Source of the DNA: Minisyncoccota bacterium
Lineage (GTDB): Bacteria > Patescibacteriota > Minisyncoccia > JAHIHE01 > JAGLIN01
Direction: 5' to 3'
Length of the DNA stretch: 40,872 bases
Assembly (NCBI GenBank): GCA_023142995.1
Contig: JAGLIM010000041.1
Span: 1-40,872, forward strand
In this document: piece by piece, positions 1 through 7,524 of the stretch
How the letters are laid out: each line of letters begins with the position of its first letter
How positions within the stretch are numbered: the first letter of the stretch is position 1
Program-made: the position numbers and the translations under genes
The notes under the pieces: generated by a model
What the model was told of the DNA's origin: nothing
What the model saw: the letters and a program-made list of their open reading frames with translations, nothing else
Databases searched by the model: none

Positions 1-1311
1 TGATAAATTAGCTGGAATTGTTGGAGATACCGTATCATCTGTGCAAGTGCCTGAACAACAATTGCTTGTACCACAAGCTCCTAATAATGGAGCACAATCT
101 ACATAAATTGAACAAGTATCAGCTTTGCACATTCCTCCCTGTCCAGCACAAGGTAAACTTGTTTCTGTAGTAAACGCCAAAAACAATGAATCATTATTTC
201 GATTATTATATTCTGTCAAAACCCATTCAGCAGAACGAGCAATATTATAGATATGAATGTAATCTATATTACCAATAATATCACCAATGATTAAGTTTGA
301 TGGAGATACACCTAATTCTCCAGTAATTAACGCGCTCTCTTTATCATTGCCATTAACATAAAGCCTCTGAGCTCCTGATTCTGCTGTAAATGTAATTATG
401 TGATGCTCATTTAATCCTGCCAACGCTATATTATTACTAACATAAGTAGATTCTGAAATAGTAGCAACGCGTCCTTGATAACTTGAATTAGAATATCTTC
501 TAATAAAAAACGGTTGCGTTTCCATACTAATAAAAGTTTCATAAAAGTCAGGATGCTCAGAAGTAACATTCAATTTGATAATAACTGACATTTCATCAGT
601 TATACCTAATTGTTTCTGGATGGTAGATGCGTCTAATGAGATTGTATCGCCTGTGAACATTAGTCCTCCTTCGCCCCATCTTCCGGTACAACTTGCAAAA
701 TCACTGCCATAGCTACTTGAATCATAAGCATAATCGCCTTCTGTTTCGTTAAATAACCAAATTCCTACTGCTCCTGTATTACTCCAAACATTATCTTTGC
801 CAAACTCACTACTTGCCAAAGGTTCGGTCGCACTGGAGTTACCATAATACATATAGATAACATCATTAGTTATATCTCCTGCATCTTTGGTAAGAGTTAA
901 TTTAACCCAAGCTTCTAAGTTTCCACTATCATAACTTTCTATCTCTCTTGGTATTTCTGTGATTCCATTAGCCATAGTAAATCTGATATCTGATCCGTTT
1001 GCATTGACATTAGACAATCCCGTGATTGAAACAAGCAATGGAAAGTTAGCGTAAGTAATGGATGGATTAGTTACATCTGCTACTTTAGTCCGATCAATAG
1101 TAATCTTCTTTCTATAGTTCCAAGTTCCACTATTGGCATACCAAGATTCACCTGCAGCTTTTGCTTCGTGTGTTTCCTGGATATCTACCTTTGGAGGGGA
1201 AAAAGAAATGTTTAAAAAAGAGGCTACAACAATTAAAATAAACATTATCAAAGAAAAGATGATTGAAATGTGGGTTGATTTTTTGATTGTTGATTTGGTT
1301 TTTTGGGACAT
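1..1311 (-). CDS. DUF2341 / LamG-like surface protein, 3' end outside window
   Basis: The frame is open from an ATG at 1311 to the left edge (437 codons seen), so the C-terminus is missing. Residues about 12-34 form one hydrophobic segment (signal or anchor). Then comes a WNYRKKITID start typical of DUF2341, followed by a beta-rich region ending near MYYGNSSAT. The next part (about 165-340) has the look of a concanavalin/LamG jelly roll, for example WLFNETEGDYAYDSS and HHIITFTAESGAQRLYVNG. The last visible residues are cysteine-rich (CAGQGGMCKADTC). DUF2341 plus LamG is a common layout in large secreted adhesin-like proteins; substrate and partner are unknown. It lies 67 bp downstream of the CAP gene on the same strand, so both may be surface-exposed products of one unit. 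Confidence 0.75.
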   Translation of the reverse strand, partial: MSQKTKSTIKKSTHISIIFSLIMFILIVVASFLNISFSPPKVDIQETHEAKAAGESWYANSGTWNYRKKITIDRTKVADVTNPSITYANFPLLVSITGLSNVNANGSDIRFTMANGITEIPREIESYDSGNLEAWVKLTLTKDAGDITNDVIYMYYGNSSATEPLASSEFGKDNVWSNTGAVGIWLFNETEGDYAYDSSSYGSDFASCTGRWGEGGLMFTGDTISLDASTIQKQLGITDEMSVIIKLNVTSEHPDFYETFISMETQPFFIRRYSNSSYQGRVATISESTYVSNNIALAGLNEHHIITFTAESGAQRLYVNGNDKESALITGELGVSPSNLIIGDIIGNIDYIHIYNIARSAEWVLTEYNNRNNDSLFLAFTTETSLPCAGQGGMCKADTCSIYVDCAPLLGACGTSNCCSGTCTDDTVSPTIPANLS

Positions 1312-1378
1312 AATAATATTGTTGACTATTTATAGTAAAGTATTCGTTTATTTGTTCTAGATTCCTGACAGAACTTAT

Positions 1379-2416
1379 TTAAAGATCTTTATAATACACA
1401 ATTGATATTACATTAGAAATTAACATAAAAAATATTAAAAATATTGATTTAATGTATAAATCATTTTTTATTATTTTAGTATTTGCTCTATTAGATAACC
1501 CTTGATCTCCAGAGTAAGTATCTCCTGCTAAAGCTTTATTAATAAAAATTATATTTTTAGATCCTACTAAATTATCTTCTGTTTTAATTTTACTATTTGA
1601 ATAATAGTTAGCTCTCATATTAAATACAAAACTAGTATCATTTTTTGGAATAATTCCCAACGCAGTATAAACTGTGTTTTCTATTTCGCAAACACCATTT
1701 AGATCAATTTCGGTTAAAAGTTCATTTTCACTAACACGATCTAAATTGCCTTCCTCTGTATCTAATTCTTCTCCTGGTCTCTGTCGAATATCTATTTTGA
1801 TATTTTTTTCTTCTATGTTCGTCTTTACTAACTCATTATTGATCTCATCCACCTTTTCTATGGTCTCAGTATCTGATTCTTTCGCAATAACAACAGAGAC
1901 TTTCTCTTTGATAAATAGAGACCCAAACTCCTCCACAATAATAATACTACTGCCATTTTTAAACTTTCCTTCAAGCACTGCAACACCGATCTCTGTATAT
2001 TTTACATTTAAAATATTCTTTCTATGAGATGAACTTTCCATTAAAGCCTTATGTGCGCTATGTGCTGTAATAAAATCTATTGCCAAATTTTCCCCTGCAA
2101 ATTTATATTCATATCCAGCAGACTTTATAAAATCCCAAGGAGTAAGTCCTTGAGGGCTATTATGATCAAAATATTGATTCTGGAACATATCATTTACTTT
2201 CGCCGTTGCAGCCTGAGTTAATTTATCATTTATAATAAGTGGATCAAGACCAGCCTCAACTCTTGATCTATTAGTTAGATCGATCACTTCTTGGACTTCT
2301 ATTGCTCTGCAAACAACTGTATGCGTAAAATTAATTTGAGCTAACACAAAAAATACAACTATAAGAAATCTAGCTTTGGTCTTATTTATATTTTTGTTTT
2401 TTGTTTTTAACTTCAT
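1379..2416 (-). CDS. CAP/SCP-domain secreted protein (YkwD-like)
   Basis: 345 aa. An N-terminal hydrophobic segment (about residues 15-36) serves as signal or anchor. A CAP domain follows at about 42-170, with the family motifs LTNRSRVEAGLDPL, FDHNSPQG, AGENLA and SSSHRKNIL. Residues about 175-300 are a low-complexity acidic linker. A second hydrophobic stretch (SIFLIFFMLISNV) lies at the C-terminus, so the CAP domain is probably held outside the cytoplasmic membrane. Bacterial CAP proteins of this type are common in Gram-positive-like envelopes, but their biochemical role is not settled. The spacing to the DUF2341 gene downstream is short. Family assignment is firm; function is not known. 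Confidence 0.85.
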   Translation of the reverse strand: MKLKTKNKNINKTKARFLIVVFFVLAQINFTHTVVCRAIEVQEVIDLTNRSRVEAGLDPLIINDKLTQAATAKVNDMFQNQYFDHNSPQGLTPWDFIKSAGYEYKFAGENLAIDFITAHSAHKALMESSSHRKNILNVKYTEIGVAVLEGKFKNGSSIIIVEEFGSLFIKEKVSVVIAKESDTETIEKVDEINNELVKTNIEEKNIKIDIRQRPGEELDTEEGNLDRVSENELLTEIDLNGVCEIENTVYTALGIIPKNDTSFVFNMRANYYSNSKIKTEDNLVGSKNIIFINKALAGDTYSGDQGLSNRANTKIIKNDLYIKSIFLIFFMLISNVISIVYYKDL

Positions 2417-2480
2417 TTTTGACCTATATATTTAAGGTCACCCTTTTTGTTTTTGTTTTTAATCCACAGTTAAATATAAA

Positions 2481-2520
2481 TATAGTATCTTTCCATGCGA
2501 TAGCATGGAAAGATACTATA
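2481..2520. repeat. perfect 18-bp inverted repeat with GATA loop
   Basis: TATAGTATCTTTCCATGC at 2481-2498 is exactly repeated in inverse at 2503-2520 around a 4-nt loop. It lies in the 181-bp gap between the CAP gene and the TsaB-like gene, both on the minus strand. Read on the minus strand it is followed by an AT-rich tract, not a clean U run, so it could be a weak terminator, an mRNA-stabilising hairpin or a palindromic element. Confidence 0.8.
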
Positions 2521-2597
2521 CCGCTTTCTAAACAAAAAAGCAGCGATAAGCCACCCTTCTTATTTAGATTCATTCATTATTATATCCTTAGTATACA

Positions 2598-3020
2598 CTA
2601 TTTTTTGGTTTTGGTCAACATCAAATTCATAGTCTTTGCAGTAACCTGTCCAAGTTGCCATGCCATAAAACCACATCTATTTTTCGAAGATATATTTTCA
2701 TTAAGTGAAATCTTTTTTGCTCTTTGAAAATAAGGAGAATCACAATTAAAATCAACTCTATTTAAATTTGAGAAAGAAACACTATTTTTTTTCAATAGCT
2801 TATCAATTTTAACAAGAATTTTTTCAGACAGATCTCTCTTGTCAATCCAAGAGCTTTTTGAAATTTCATTCCCCTTTTTATCTTCCAAAGTTAAACTTAC
2901 CTGGTCACAAATAATATTAATTTTTAAATTATACATCATATTTATATAATAATATTGTTCAAACACATTACCGCTTATCTTCATTTGAATCTTTGGCTCC
3001 TGCGACTCTTCCATTTTCAC
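2598..3020 (-). CDS. short TsaB-like (ASKHA N-terminal lobe) protein, tentative
   Basis: Up to 140 aa. The body aligns by eye with the first lobe of TsaB: a strand pair (INIICDQVSLTLEDKKGN), a helix in the position of the HSE..LP helix (DLSEKILVKIDKLLKKNSVS), the SFSNLNRVDF segment, then GFMAWQLGQVTAKTMNL where TsaB has the FTGLRIGLATAKGLAL-type helix. The glycine-rich RGPGSFTG loop is not conserved and the second lobe is absent (TsaB is usually about 220 aa). TsaD and TsaE are in this window, and TsaD normally needs a TsaB partner. The listed start is a GTG overlapping the upstream gene by 53 nt. An ATG at 2984, 12 nt after a GGAG, would reduce the overlap to 17 nt and is a good alternative. 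It may instead be an unrelated small protein. Confidence 0.5.
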   Translation of the reverse strand: MKMEESQEPKIQMKISGNVFEQYYYINMMYNLKINIICDQVSLTLEDKKGNEISKSSWIDKRDLSEKILVKIDKLLKKNSVSFSNLNRVDFNCDSPYFQRAKKISLNENISSKNRCGFMAWQLGQVTAKTMNLMLTKTKK

Positions 3021-3597
3021 TTATAGAATCATTATTTGGATCAAGATCGATCAAAGTTGAAAGATATTTTATATTTTTCGAACCCTGAACAGTTTTTGAA
3101 TATTTCGAAAGAGACTGATCAATAGCTGGAGAATATAAATTAAAAATAGCTAAATTTATAGCTACAAAACCAACTAATAAACCAGCTAAAACAATATCAT
3201 TGACAAATGAAAATTTATTTTGTGACTGATATGCCTGAACTGCATTTAATTTCTTACTATATTTTTGTTGCCTAGAACCCTTATTCTTTATAACTTTTAG
3301 ATTAACATCTTTGTCATCTATATTCTTTTGAATATTAGTTCTCTTTTTGATTTGAATACCTTTTTTTGTTTTAGCTTTAATATTAACTTTTACAGGAACA
3401 ACAAATTGCCCACTTCCTTTTGTTTTATTGATATAATTCTCAACCCACTGCACAGTTGTAACCCAGTTTCTTCCCATTTTAATTCCTTTGATCTTTTTTT
3501 GACGACAAAGCAAACTTATATACTCCTGAGAATAATTTGTAAGTTTTGCTGCCTCGTGAAGTGATATATAATCAACATTTATCTCTGAATTTCGCAT
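2968..3597 (-). CDS. HTH-domain protein with single transmembrane segment
   Basis: 209 aa. Residues 9-58 read as a MerR/excisionase-type helix-turn-helix (YISLHEAAKLTNYSQEYIS, then a wing with IKGIKMGRNWVTT). A lysine-rich linker follows, then one hydrophobic helix at about 132-153 (IVLAGLLVGFVAINLAIF) and a short C-terminal tail. The order suggests a DNA-binding domain in the cytoplasm anchored to the membrane, with about 55 residues outside. It overlaps the TsaB-like gene, so the two are probably translationally coupled. No target or ligand can be named. No Shine-Dalgarno is evident before the ATG at 3597. Confidence 0.7.
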   Translation of the reverse strand: MRNSEINVDYISLHEAAKLTNYSQEYISLLCRQKKIKGIKMGRNWVTTVQWVENYINKTKGSGQFVVPVKVNIKAKTKKGIQIKKRTNIQKNIDDKDVNLKVIKNKGSRQQKYSKKLNAVQAYQSQNKFSFVNDIVLAGLLVGFVAINLAIFNLYSPAIDQSLSKYSKTVQGSKNIKYLSTLIDLDPNNDSISENGRVAGAKDSNEDKR

Positions 3598-3714
3598 AAT
3601 ATTTCTATCAAAATAACTTAATGTATTAAACTAATATCATTATACAATAAAATTTATAAATCTTCAAACACACATCAAAAATATGTTCTAAACCGATCTT
3701 TACTTCATATAAAT

Positions 3715-3744
3715 CTTACATTTTTATGTAAATTATGATATAGT
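3715..3744 (+). promoter_or_regulatory. candidate promoter of the DUF212 gene, with overlapping palindrome
   Basis: A CTTACA box (3715-3720), 18-nt spacer and TATAGT -10 (3739-3744) preceded by TG give a plausible sigma70-type promoter 28 nt upstream of the start at 3772. TTACAT-tttt-ATGTAA (3716-3731) is a perfect 6-4-6 palindrome covering the -35 and could be an operator; that is inference. Confidence 0.4.
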
Positions 3745-3771
3745 AAACTTGCTTATAATTACTAATAAAAT

Positions 3772-4209
3772 ATGATAATGATCTATCCAATAATACTTAT
3801 ACCAATAATTGTAGGATTATCAGCTCAAATAATAAAATTTATATTCTCTATTTTCAGACACAAAGAAGTTAAACTAAAATTTCTTTTTATTTCAGGTCAT
3901 ATGCCTTCCGCTCATACAGCATTTGTTGTGTCACTAGCAACTTGTCTAGCATATCGTGATGGTATATATTCATCAACATTTGCAATTAGCGTGGTGTTTG
4001 CCTTTATCGTAATTCATGATGCCATTAGAATCAGAATGAATATTGGCGAAAATGGCAAAATTGTAAACAAACTTATTAAAGAAGTTCCTGGAATAAACAA
4101 AGAAGACTACCCAATACTAAGAGAAAGGGTCGGACACAAGCCATTAGAGGTTTTTGTAGGAGGTATCTTGGGAGTTTTCCTAACAATTTTCTTAATTCAA
4201 TTTTTTTAA
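3772..4209 (+). CDS. divergent PAP2 family (DUF212, YuiD-like) membrane protein
   Basis: 145 aa, close to the usual DUF212 length. It shows the family motif SGHMPSAHTAFV (about residues 42-53), a following hydrophobic helix with HDAIRIR, and a C-terminal membrane helix (FVGGILGVFLTIFLIQFF). Three to four membrane segments are visible. PAP2 relatives dephosphorylate lipid or small phosphate esters, but DUF212 members lack experimentally settled substrates. An alternative start is the second ATG at 3778. It is transcribed alone, divergently from the HTH gene, and ends in a hairpin terminator. Confidence 0.9.
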   Translation: MIMIYPIILIPIIVGLSAQIIKFIFSIFRHKEVKLKFLFISGHMPSAHTAFVVSLATCLAYRDGIYSSTFAISVVFAFIVIHDAIRIRMNIGENGKIVNKLIKEVPGINKEDYPILRERVGHKPLEVFVGGILGVFLTIFLIQFF

Positions 4210-4225
4210 ATAATATTTAAAAATT

Positions 4226-4257
4226 ATAAAAAAAGAGGGTTTGCGCCCTTTTTTTAT
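4226..4257 (+). terminator. rho-independent terminator after DUF212 gene
   Basis: An A-rich left arm with GAGGG, a TTTGCG loop, then CCC and a run of seven T. It lies 17 nt after the stop of the DUF212 gene. Confidence 0.8.
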
Positions 4258-4334
4258 TTTGCTAACTTCCGAACTTCTACGAAAGAAACTAGCCCTAATC
4301 TGACATTTAATTCTCAACAAACAATAAATATTTA

Positions 4335-4410
4335 AATCTACTCAATATTCTTTGATCTACTCAATATTCTTCGATCTACTCAATATTCTTCGATCTACTC
4401 AATATTCTTC
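4335..4410. repeat. tandem array, four copies of a 19-bp unit
   Basis: The unit GATCTACTCAATATTCTTC occurs four times head to tail (4335, 4354, 4373, 4392); the first copy has two changes. The last copy runs straight into the left end of the 63-bp palindromic element, and the unit contains that end (AATATTCTTC). Confidence 0.9.
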
Positions 4411-4463
4411 GACCTTGTGGAGAAGTTAGATGCGAATAGTTCTCCATAAAGTCGAACAATATT
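4401..4463. repeat. 63-bp palindromic element, family A copy 1
   Basis: An imperfect palindrome bounded by AATATT. The left arm is AATATTCTTCGACCTTGTGG, continuing AGAAG; the centre holds ATGCG; the right arm is TTCTCCATAAAGTCGAACAA plus TATT. Other copies in the window are at 5712, 5786, 12291, 15034, 21219, 30969 and 34189. Confidence 0.9.
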
Positions 4464-4493
4464 TAGACATGATTATTGAAATTTGATTATTGA

Positions 4494-5669
4494 TTATTTT
4501 TTTGATTTTATAAACCTTACAAACCTATACACCCAATATCTAACATTATCAAAGACTAGATCGTAAGAACCAATATAACTCTTTTCTTTGCCTCCGAATC
4601 CTTTCTTAAACTTTGTGATTCCCTGCCAATTCTTATTTTCTCCGTCAATTGTAATTCCCCAAAAATCATATTTTTTATATCCTTGCGTTTTCGCATCTTG
4701 AATCTGTTTCCATTGAAGCAAATATGGCGCCATCAAATTTCTATATTTGCTAGATGACGATCCATGCAAATAAACTGCCAAATCTCCAAAGTATAAAACA
4801 ATATTAGCTGCAATTATTTTTTTTTCATATTCTGCAAGATACAATCTGGCATAAAGATTTTGTTTATTATCTAAAGATCGACTTTTGTCATTCAAACTTT
4901 CCAACATCTTCTGATAGTATTCTTTATTATGAGAAATAAATTTATCACGCTTTGAAGTTTCTTCTGTCAAATCCCAAAAAAAATCAAGTTTTTTTCTAAA
5001 TTCTCCTTGATCTGTAATTCCTAATTTATAATCTTTAACTTCAACTCCTTTCTTTTTCGCCAATCTAACATTATAACGTGTTTTTTGTTTCATTTCTCTA
5101 GAGAGATCTTCTTCTGATTTTTCAAGATCTAATATTAAAGTGTCTTTTGGTTGAACCTCAGAAAACGATTTTCGAAAATTATTAAAACATTTCTGACTTA
5201 ATTCAACTGGCGGATCAATTTTTAAAAAAAAACTTTTTTCTTTTTTGGCAATTTTTTTAATTTCGCAAAATAATATATTAGAAATTCGTGATTCATTTAT
5301 TACTGGCCCACGCGGACAATATAAATAACTTTTTCCAAAAGGCAGATCGTATTTTATGATCAAAGCCACAGCAATTAGTTTTTCCGCCCGAGGCGGACCA
5401 ACCTTGGGCTGGGAATTTTTCTGTCCGAGGCGTAATTGCTCGTTTTGAGCTGGGAATTTTGAATTTATTTGTGATTTGATAGTTTCATTCTTGCTAGATA
5501 AATCATCAGTAACCATCAATCTCCACACTTTTCTGCCGATATTCTTCTGGAATTCTCCCCATTGCCAAGATTGCAAAAAGCTTTCTGAATTATTGAAAGC
5601 TATGAATTTATTCCAAATTTCTTTTTTATCTTCTTTGAATTGAATTACTTTCATATTATCAGTAAACAA
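4494..5669 (-). CDS. FemAB/FemX-type peptidoglycan bridge aminoacyltransferase
   Basis: 391 aa. Two GNAT-like halves typical of the Fem family are visible: QSWQWGEFQKNIGRKVWRLM near the start, YLYCPRGPV near 113, MKQKTRYNVRLAKKKGV near 195, and the C-terminal block YLHGSSSSKYRNLMAPYLLQ with YDFWGI and FKKGFGG. The family adds amino acids from aminoacyl-tRNA to the lysine side chain of lipid II, building cell-wall cross-bridges at the inner face of the membrane. The second ATG (5654, MKVIQF) is probably the true start; neither start has a clear Shine-Dalgarno. Residues about 57-97 look like an extra, repeat-derived insert between two conserved strands. Family call is firm; the amino acid added is unknown. 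Confidence 0.9.
   Translation of the reverse strand: MFTDNMKVIQFKEDKKEIWNKFIAFNNSESFLQSWQWGEFQKNIGRKVWRLMVTDDLSSKNETIKSQINSKFPAQNEQLRLGQKNSQPKVGPPRAEKLIAVALIIKYDLPFGKSYLYCPRGPVINESRISNILFCEIKKIAKKEKSFFLKIDPPVELSQKCFNNFRKSFSEVQPKDTLILDLEKSEEDLSREMKQKTRYNVRLAKKKGVEVKDYKLGITDQGEFRKKLDFFWDLTEETSKRDKFISHNKEYYQKMLESLNDKSRSLDNKQNLYARLYLAEYEKKIIAANIVLYFGDLAVYLHGSSSSKYRNLMAPYLLQWKQIQDAKTQGYKKYDFWGITIDGENKNWQGITKFKKGFGGKEKSYIGSYDLVFDNVRYWVYRFVRFIKSKK
5379..5459. repeat. palindromic repeat inserted in frame in the FemX gene
   Basis: Two diverged copies of a motif CCGAGGCG...GCTGGGAATTTT lie side by side, and the first contains CCGCCCGAGGCGG, a perfect short palindrome. Translated on the minus strand it gives KFPAQNEQLRLGQKNSQPKV and GPPRAEK, a stretch rich in Q, N and P that does not fit the Fem fold. 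Local base composition is far more GC-rich than the surrounding gene. Confidence 0.75.
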
Positions 5670-5711
5670 ACATTAGATAACTATTGATTAATATTTTTCA
5701 AACAAAATGGT

Positions 5712-5765
5712 AATATATTCAAGACAATCAGATGCGCAAAGTTCTCCATAAAGTCGAACAATATT
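5712..5765. repeat. family A palindrome, copy 2 (left arm decayed)
   Basis: The centre GATGCGCAAAG and right arm TTCTCCATAAAGTCGAACAA match copy 1; the left arm is degraded to AATATATTCAAGAC. Confidence 0.7.
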
Positions 5766-5785
5766 ATTGTCTAACTATTGTCCAT

Positions 5786-5846
5786 AATATTCTTCGACCT
5801 TGCTCCGAAGCCATACACACAAAGCTCTTTATAAAACTATTATAAT
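5786..5846. repeat. family A palindrome, copy 3 (right arm decayed)
   Basis: The left arm AATATTCTTCGACCTTGCTC is intact; the right arm is decayed (AAAGCTCTTTATAAAAC). Its end overlaps the tsaD stop codon at 5840-5842. Confidence 0.7.
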
Positions 5847-6913
5847 CTCAAATTCGCATCTGCTTTTATGCTTTTCCAATCTTTGATCCCCTTGTCGGCT
5901 TTAATATGTTTATACGCCGCAATAGCAATCATTAAAGCATTGTCAGTAGTCAGCTTTGACAGTGGAAAAGAAAAACCGCAAAATGGTAAATTTGATCTGA
6001 TCGCTTTTTTTAATGATCTTTGCAATTTTTTATTTGCTGAAACTCCTCCTCCTAAAACAATATTTTTTGCTTTATATTTTTGAGCTGCTTTTATGGTTTT
6101 AAAGATCAGTACATCAAAAGCAGCTTTTTGAAAAGATGCTGCCACATCTTGCTTGTACCTACTATCTATCTTTTTTCTAGAATTTACTTCGTATAAGACT
6201 GCTGTTTTTAATCCTGAGAAACTAAAATTATAATCATTACTGTCTATCATTGGTCGAGGAAATTTAATTTTTTCTTCATCTCCTTTTTTTGCCATTTTCT
6301 CAATAATAGGACCGCCAGGATAGCCTAATTTCAAAAGCTTAGCGATCTTATCAAATGCCTCTCCAACAGCATCATCTAGAGTTTCTCCTATAACCTTATA
6401 ATTCAAATCTTTTTTCATAAGAATGATTTGAGTATGTCCTCCAGATACTGTAAGACAAATAATCGGAAACTCTACTTTCCAAAGTTTAAAATAATTTTTG
6501 ACTTTATGAACTTTATGAACTTTTGACTTTATGGACTCTTTAAGCCAATTTGCATATATATGGCCTTCAATATGATGTATCCCAATTAAAGGCTTTTGGA
6601 GTCCATAAGCAAGAGTTTTTGCCGCTCCAGTACCAACCATCAGCGCAGGGATAAGCCCTGGACCATTAGTTATAGCAATATAATCAATTTTATTCTTACT
6701 TATTTTTGCATTTGCTAAAGATCTTTGTAAAACTGGAATTATATTTTTCAAATGCATTCTTGATGCCAAAGATGGAACAACTCCACCAAATTTACTATGC
6801 ATTTTTACTTGAGATGAAACTATATTTGCCAGCACCTTAGCATTTCCTCTCTTAAATTCAACAATAGCAACTGCTGTTTCATCACAAGAAGTTTCAATAG
6901 AAAGAATAATCAT
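5840..6913 (-). CDS. tsaD: tRNA N6-adenosine threonylcarbamoyltransferase TsaD
   Basis: 357 aa, near the normal length of about 340. Motifs in order: LSIETSCDETAVAIV (ASKHA phosphate loop), GGVVPSLASRMH, NGPGLIPAL, the metal-binding HHIEGH (residues 113-118), SGGHTQI, DDAVGEAFDK, GYPGGP, NFSFSGLKTA, GGGVSANK and TDNALMIA. TsaD transfers the threonylcarbamoyl group to A37 of ANN-decoding tRNAs, working with TsaB and TsaE. Residues about 126-146 (KSKVHKVHKVKNYFKLWKVE) are an extra loop coded by a tandem ACTTTATGA micro-repeat at about 6495-6535, placed between the metal site and SGGHTQI. A degraded family A repeat supplies the 3' end. Confidence 0.96.
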   Translation of the reverse strand: MIILSIETSCDETAVAIVEFKRGNAKVLANIVSSQVKMHSKFGGVVPSLASRMHLKNIIPVLQRSLANAKISKNKIDYIAITNGPGLIPALMVGTGAAKTLAYGLQKPLIGIHHIEGHIYANWLKESIKSKVHKVHKVKNYFKLWKVEFPIICLTVSGGHTQIILMKKDLNYKVIGETLDDAVGEAFDKIAKLLKLGYPGGPIIEKMAKKGDEEKIKFPRPMIDSNDYNFSFSGLKTAVLYEVNSRKKIDSRYKQDVAASFQKAAFDVLIFKTIKAAQKYKAKNIVLGGGVSANKKLQRSLKKAIRSNLPFCGFSFPLSKLTTDNALMIAIAAYKHIKADKGIKDWKSIKADANLRL

Positions 6914-7039
6914 AAAACTATTTTAATATTTTGATATACTAACATCTTAACAATACAACATATCTTACCTCTTTACAAATATATAATATATGATAATGTG
7001 TAACTTATAGTATATAATGTAATTAGTCATAAGAAACAA

Positions 7040-7133
7040 GGTTATTAGCAGTAGGAATAGTCATAAGGTTTAAGTTATAAGTTTATTCTTAAACTAATGA
7101 CTTACAACTAATGACCAGTCTTACTGCCAATGA
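7040..7133. repeat. long imperfect inverted repeat upstream of the tRNA/GIY-YIG locus
   Basis: GTTATTAGCAGTAGGAATAG... (7040-7074) pairs imperfectly with ...CCAGTCTTACTGCCAATGAC (7088-7133), including GTTTAAG against CTTAAAC near the centre. The 346-bp gap between tsaD and the GIY-YIG gene holds this palindrome, then the truncated tRNA-Glu copy; no protein gene is seen. Confidence 0.6.
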
Positions 7134-7152
7134 CTTAGTTACCAAAATTTCT

Positions 7153-7223
7153 GGCCCCTTCGTCTAGTGGTTAGGACATCAGGTTTTTCCGCCTTTGGCG
7201 GATCCGCTGTAAGCGGACATCCT
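7153..7223 (+). pseudogene. truncated tRNA-Glu duplicate interrupted in the anticodon loop
   Basis: 7150-7187 is identical to 7522-7559 of the intact tRNA-Glu locus (acceptor strand, D arm, and anticodon stem up to TTTT of the loop). A 30-bp double hairpin (7188-7217) follows, then CATCCT (7218-7223), which again matches the intact gene (7560-7565). After that the match stops: the 3' anticodon stem end, T arm and acceptor 3' strand are absent. It cannot make a tRNA. Confidence 0.9.
7188..7217. repeat. 30-bp double-hairpin insertion in the tRNA copy
   Basis: Two short palindromes in tandem, CCGCC-TTT-GGCGG and TCCGCT-GTA-AGCGGA, placed exactly between TTTT and CATCCT of the duplicated anticodon loop. 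It resembles the GC-rich palindrome inside the FemX gene. Confidence 0.8.
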
Positions 7224-7260
7224 ACAGTACGTAGTATAAATATGATTTAACAAGACTACA

Positions 7261-7518
7261 ATGTTCTATGTTTATCTATTACAAAGTATTAAAGATAAAG
7301 GAACTTATATAGGCTATACTTCTGATTTGAAAAAAAGATTTAAAGAACATAATCAAGGAAAGACAAAATCAATAAAACATAGAATTCCATTTATTCTTAT
7401 TTATTATGAAGCTTATTTAAATAAAACCGACGCCAGAAAAAGAGAATTAAATTTAAAAAATAATGGACAAAATAGAAATATTTTAAAAGAAAAAATTAAA
7501 AATTCATTAAACAGTTAG
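7261..7518 (+). CDS. small GIY-YIG endonuclease-domain protein (UPF0213/YhbQ-like)
   Basis: 85 aa, the standard size of stand-alone GIY-YIG proteins. Motifs: FYVYLLQS (GIY-equivalent strand), GTYIGYTSDLKKRFKEHN (YIG strand, catalytic-type Arg and the EHN segment), IPFILIYYEAY (metal-site Glu region) and ARKRELNLK. The fold cuts DNA; the biological substrate of this small subfamily is not established. The gene sits between the truncated and the intact copy of tRNA-Glu, so it is bracketed by 38-44 bp direct repeats, and it starts 37 nt after the broken tRNA copy ends. No Shine-Dalgarno is obvious. The context suggests the gene and the partial tRNA arrived together in one insertion. Confidence 0.9.
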   Translation: MFYVYLLQSIKDKGTYIGYTSDLKKRFKEHNQGKTKSIKHRIPFILIYYEAYLNKTDARKRELNLKNNGQNRNILKEKIKNSLNS

Positions 7519-7524
7519 TTATCT

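Noticed and set aside
1133-1360. Plus-strand open frame of 75 codons
   Set aside because: It is antisense to the well-supported DUF2341 protein and has no recognisable motif.
4335-4410. Possible CRISPR array
   Set aside because: The units are contiguous with no spacers and no cas genes are nearby.
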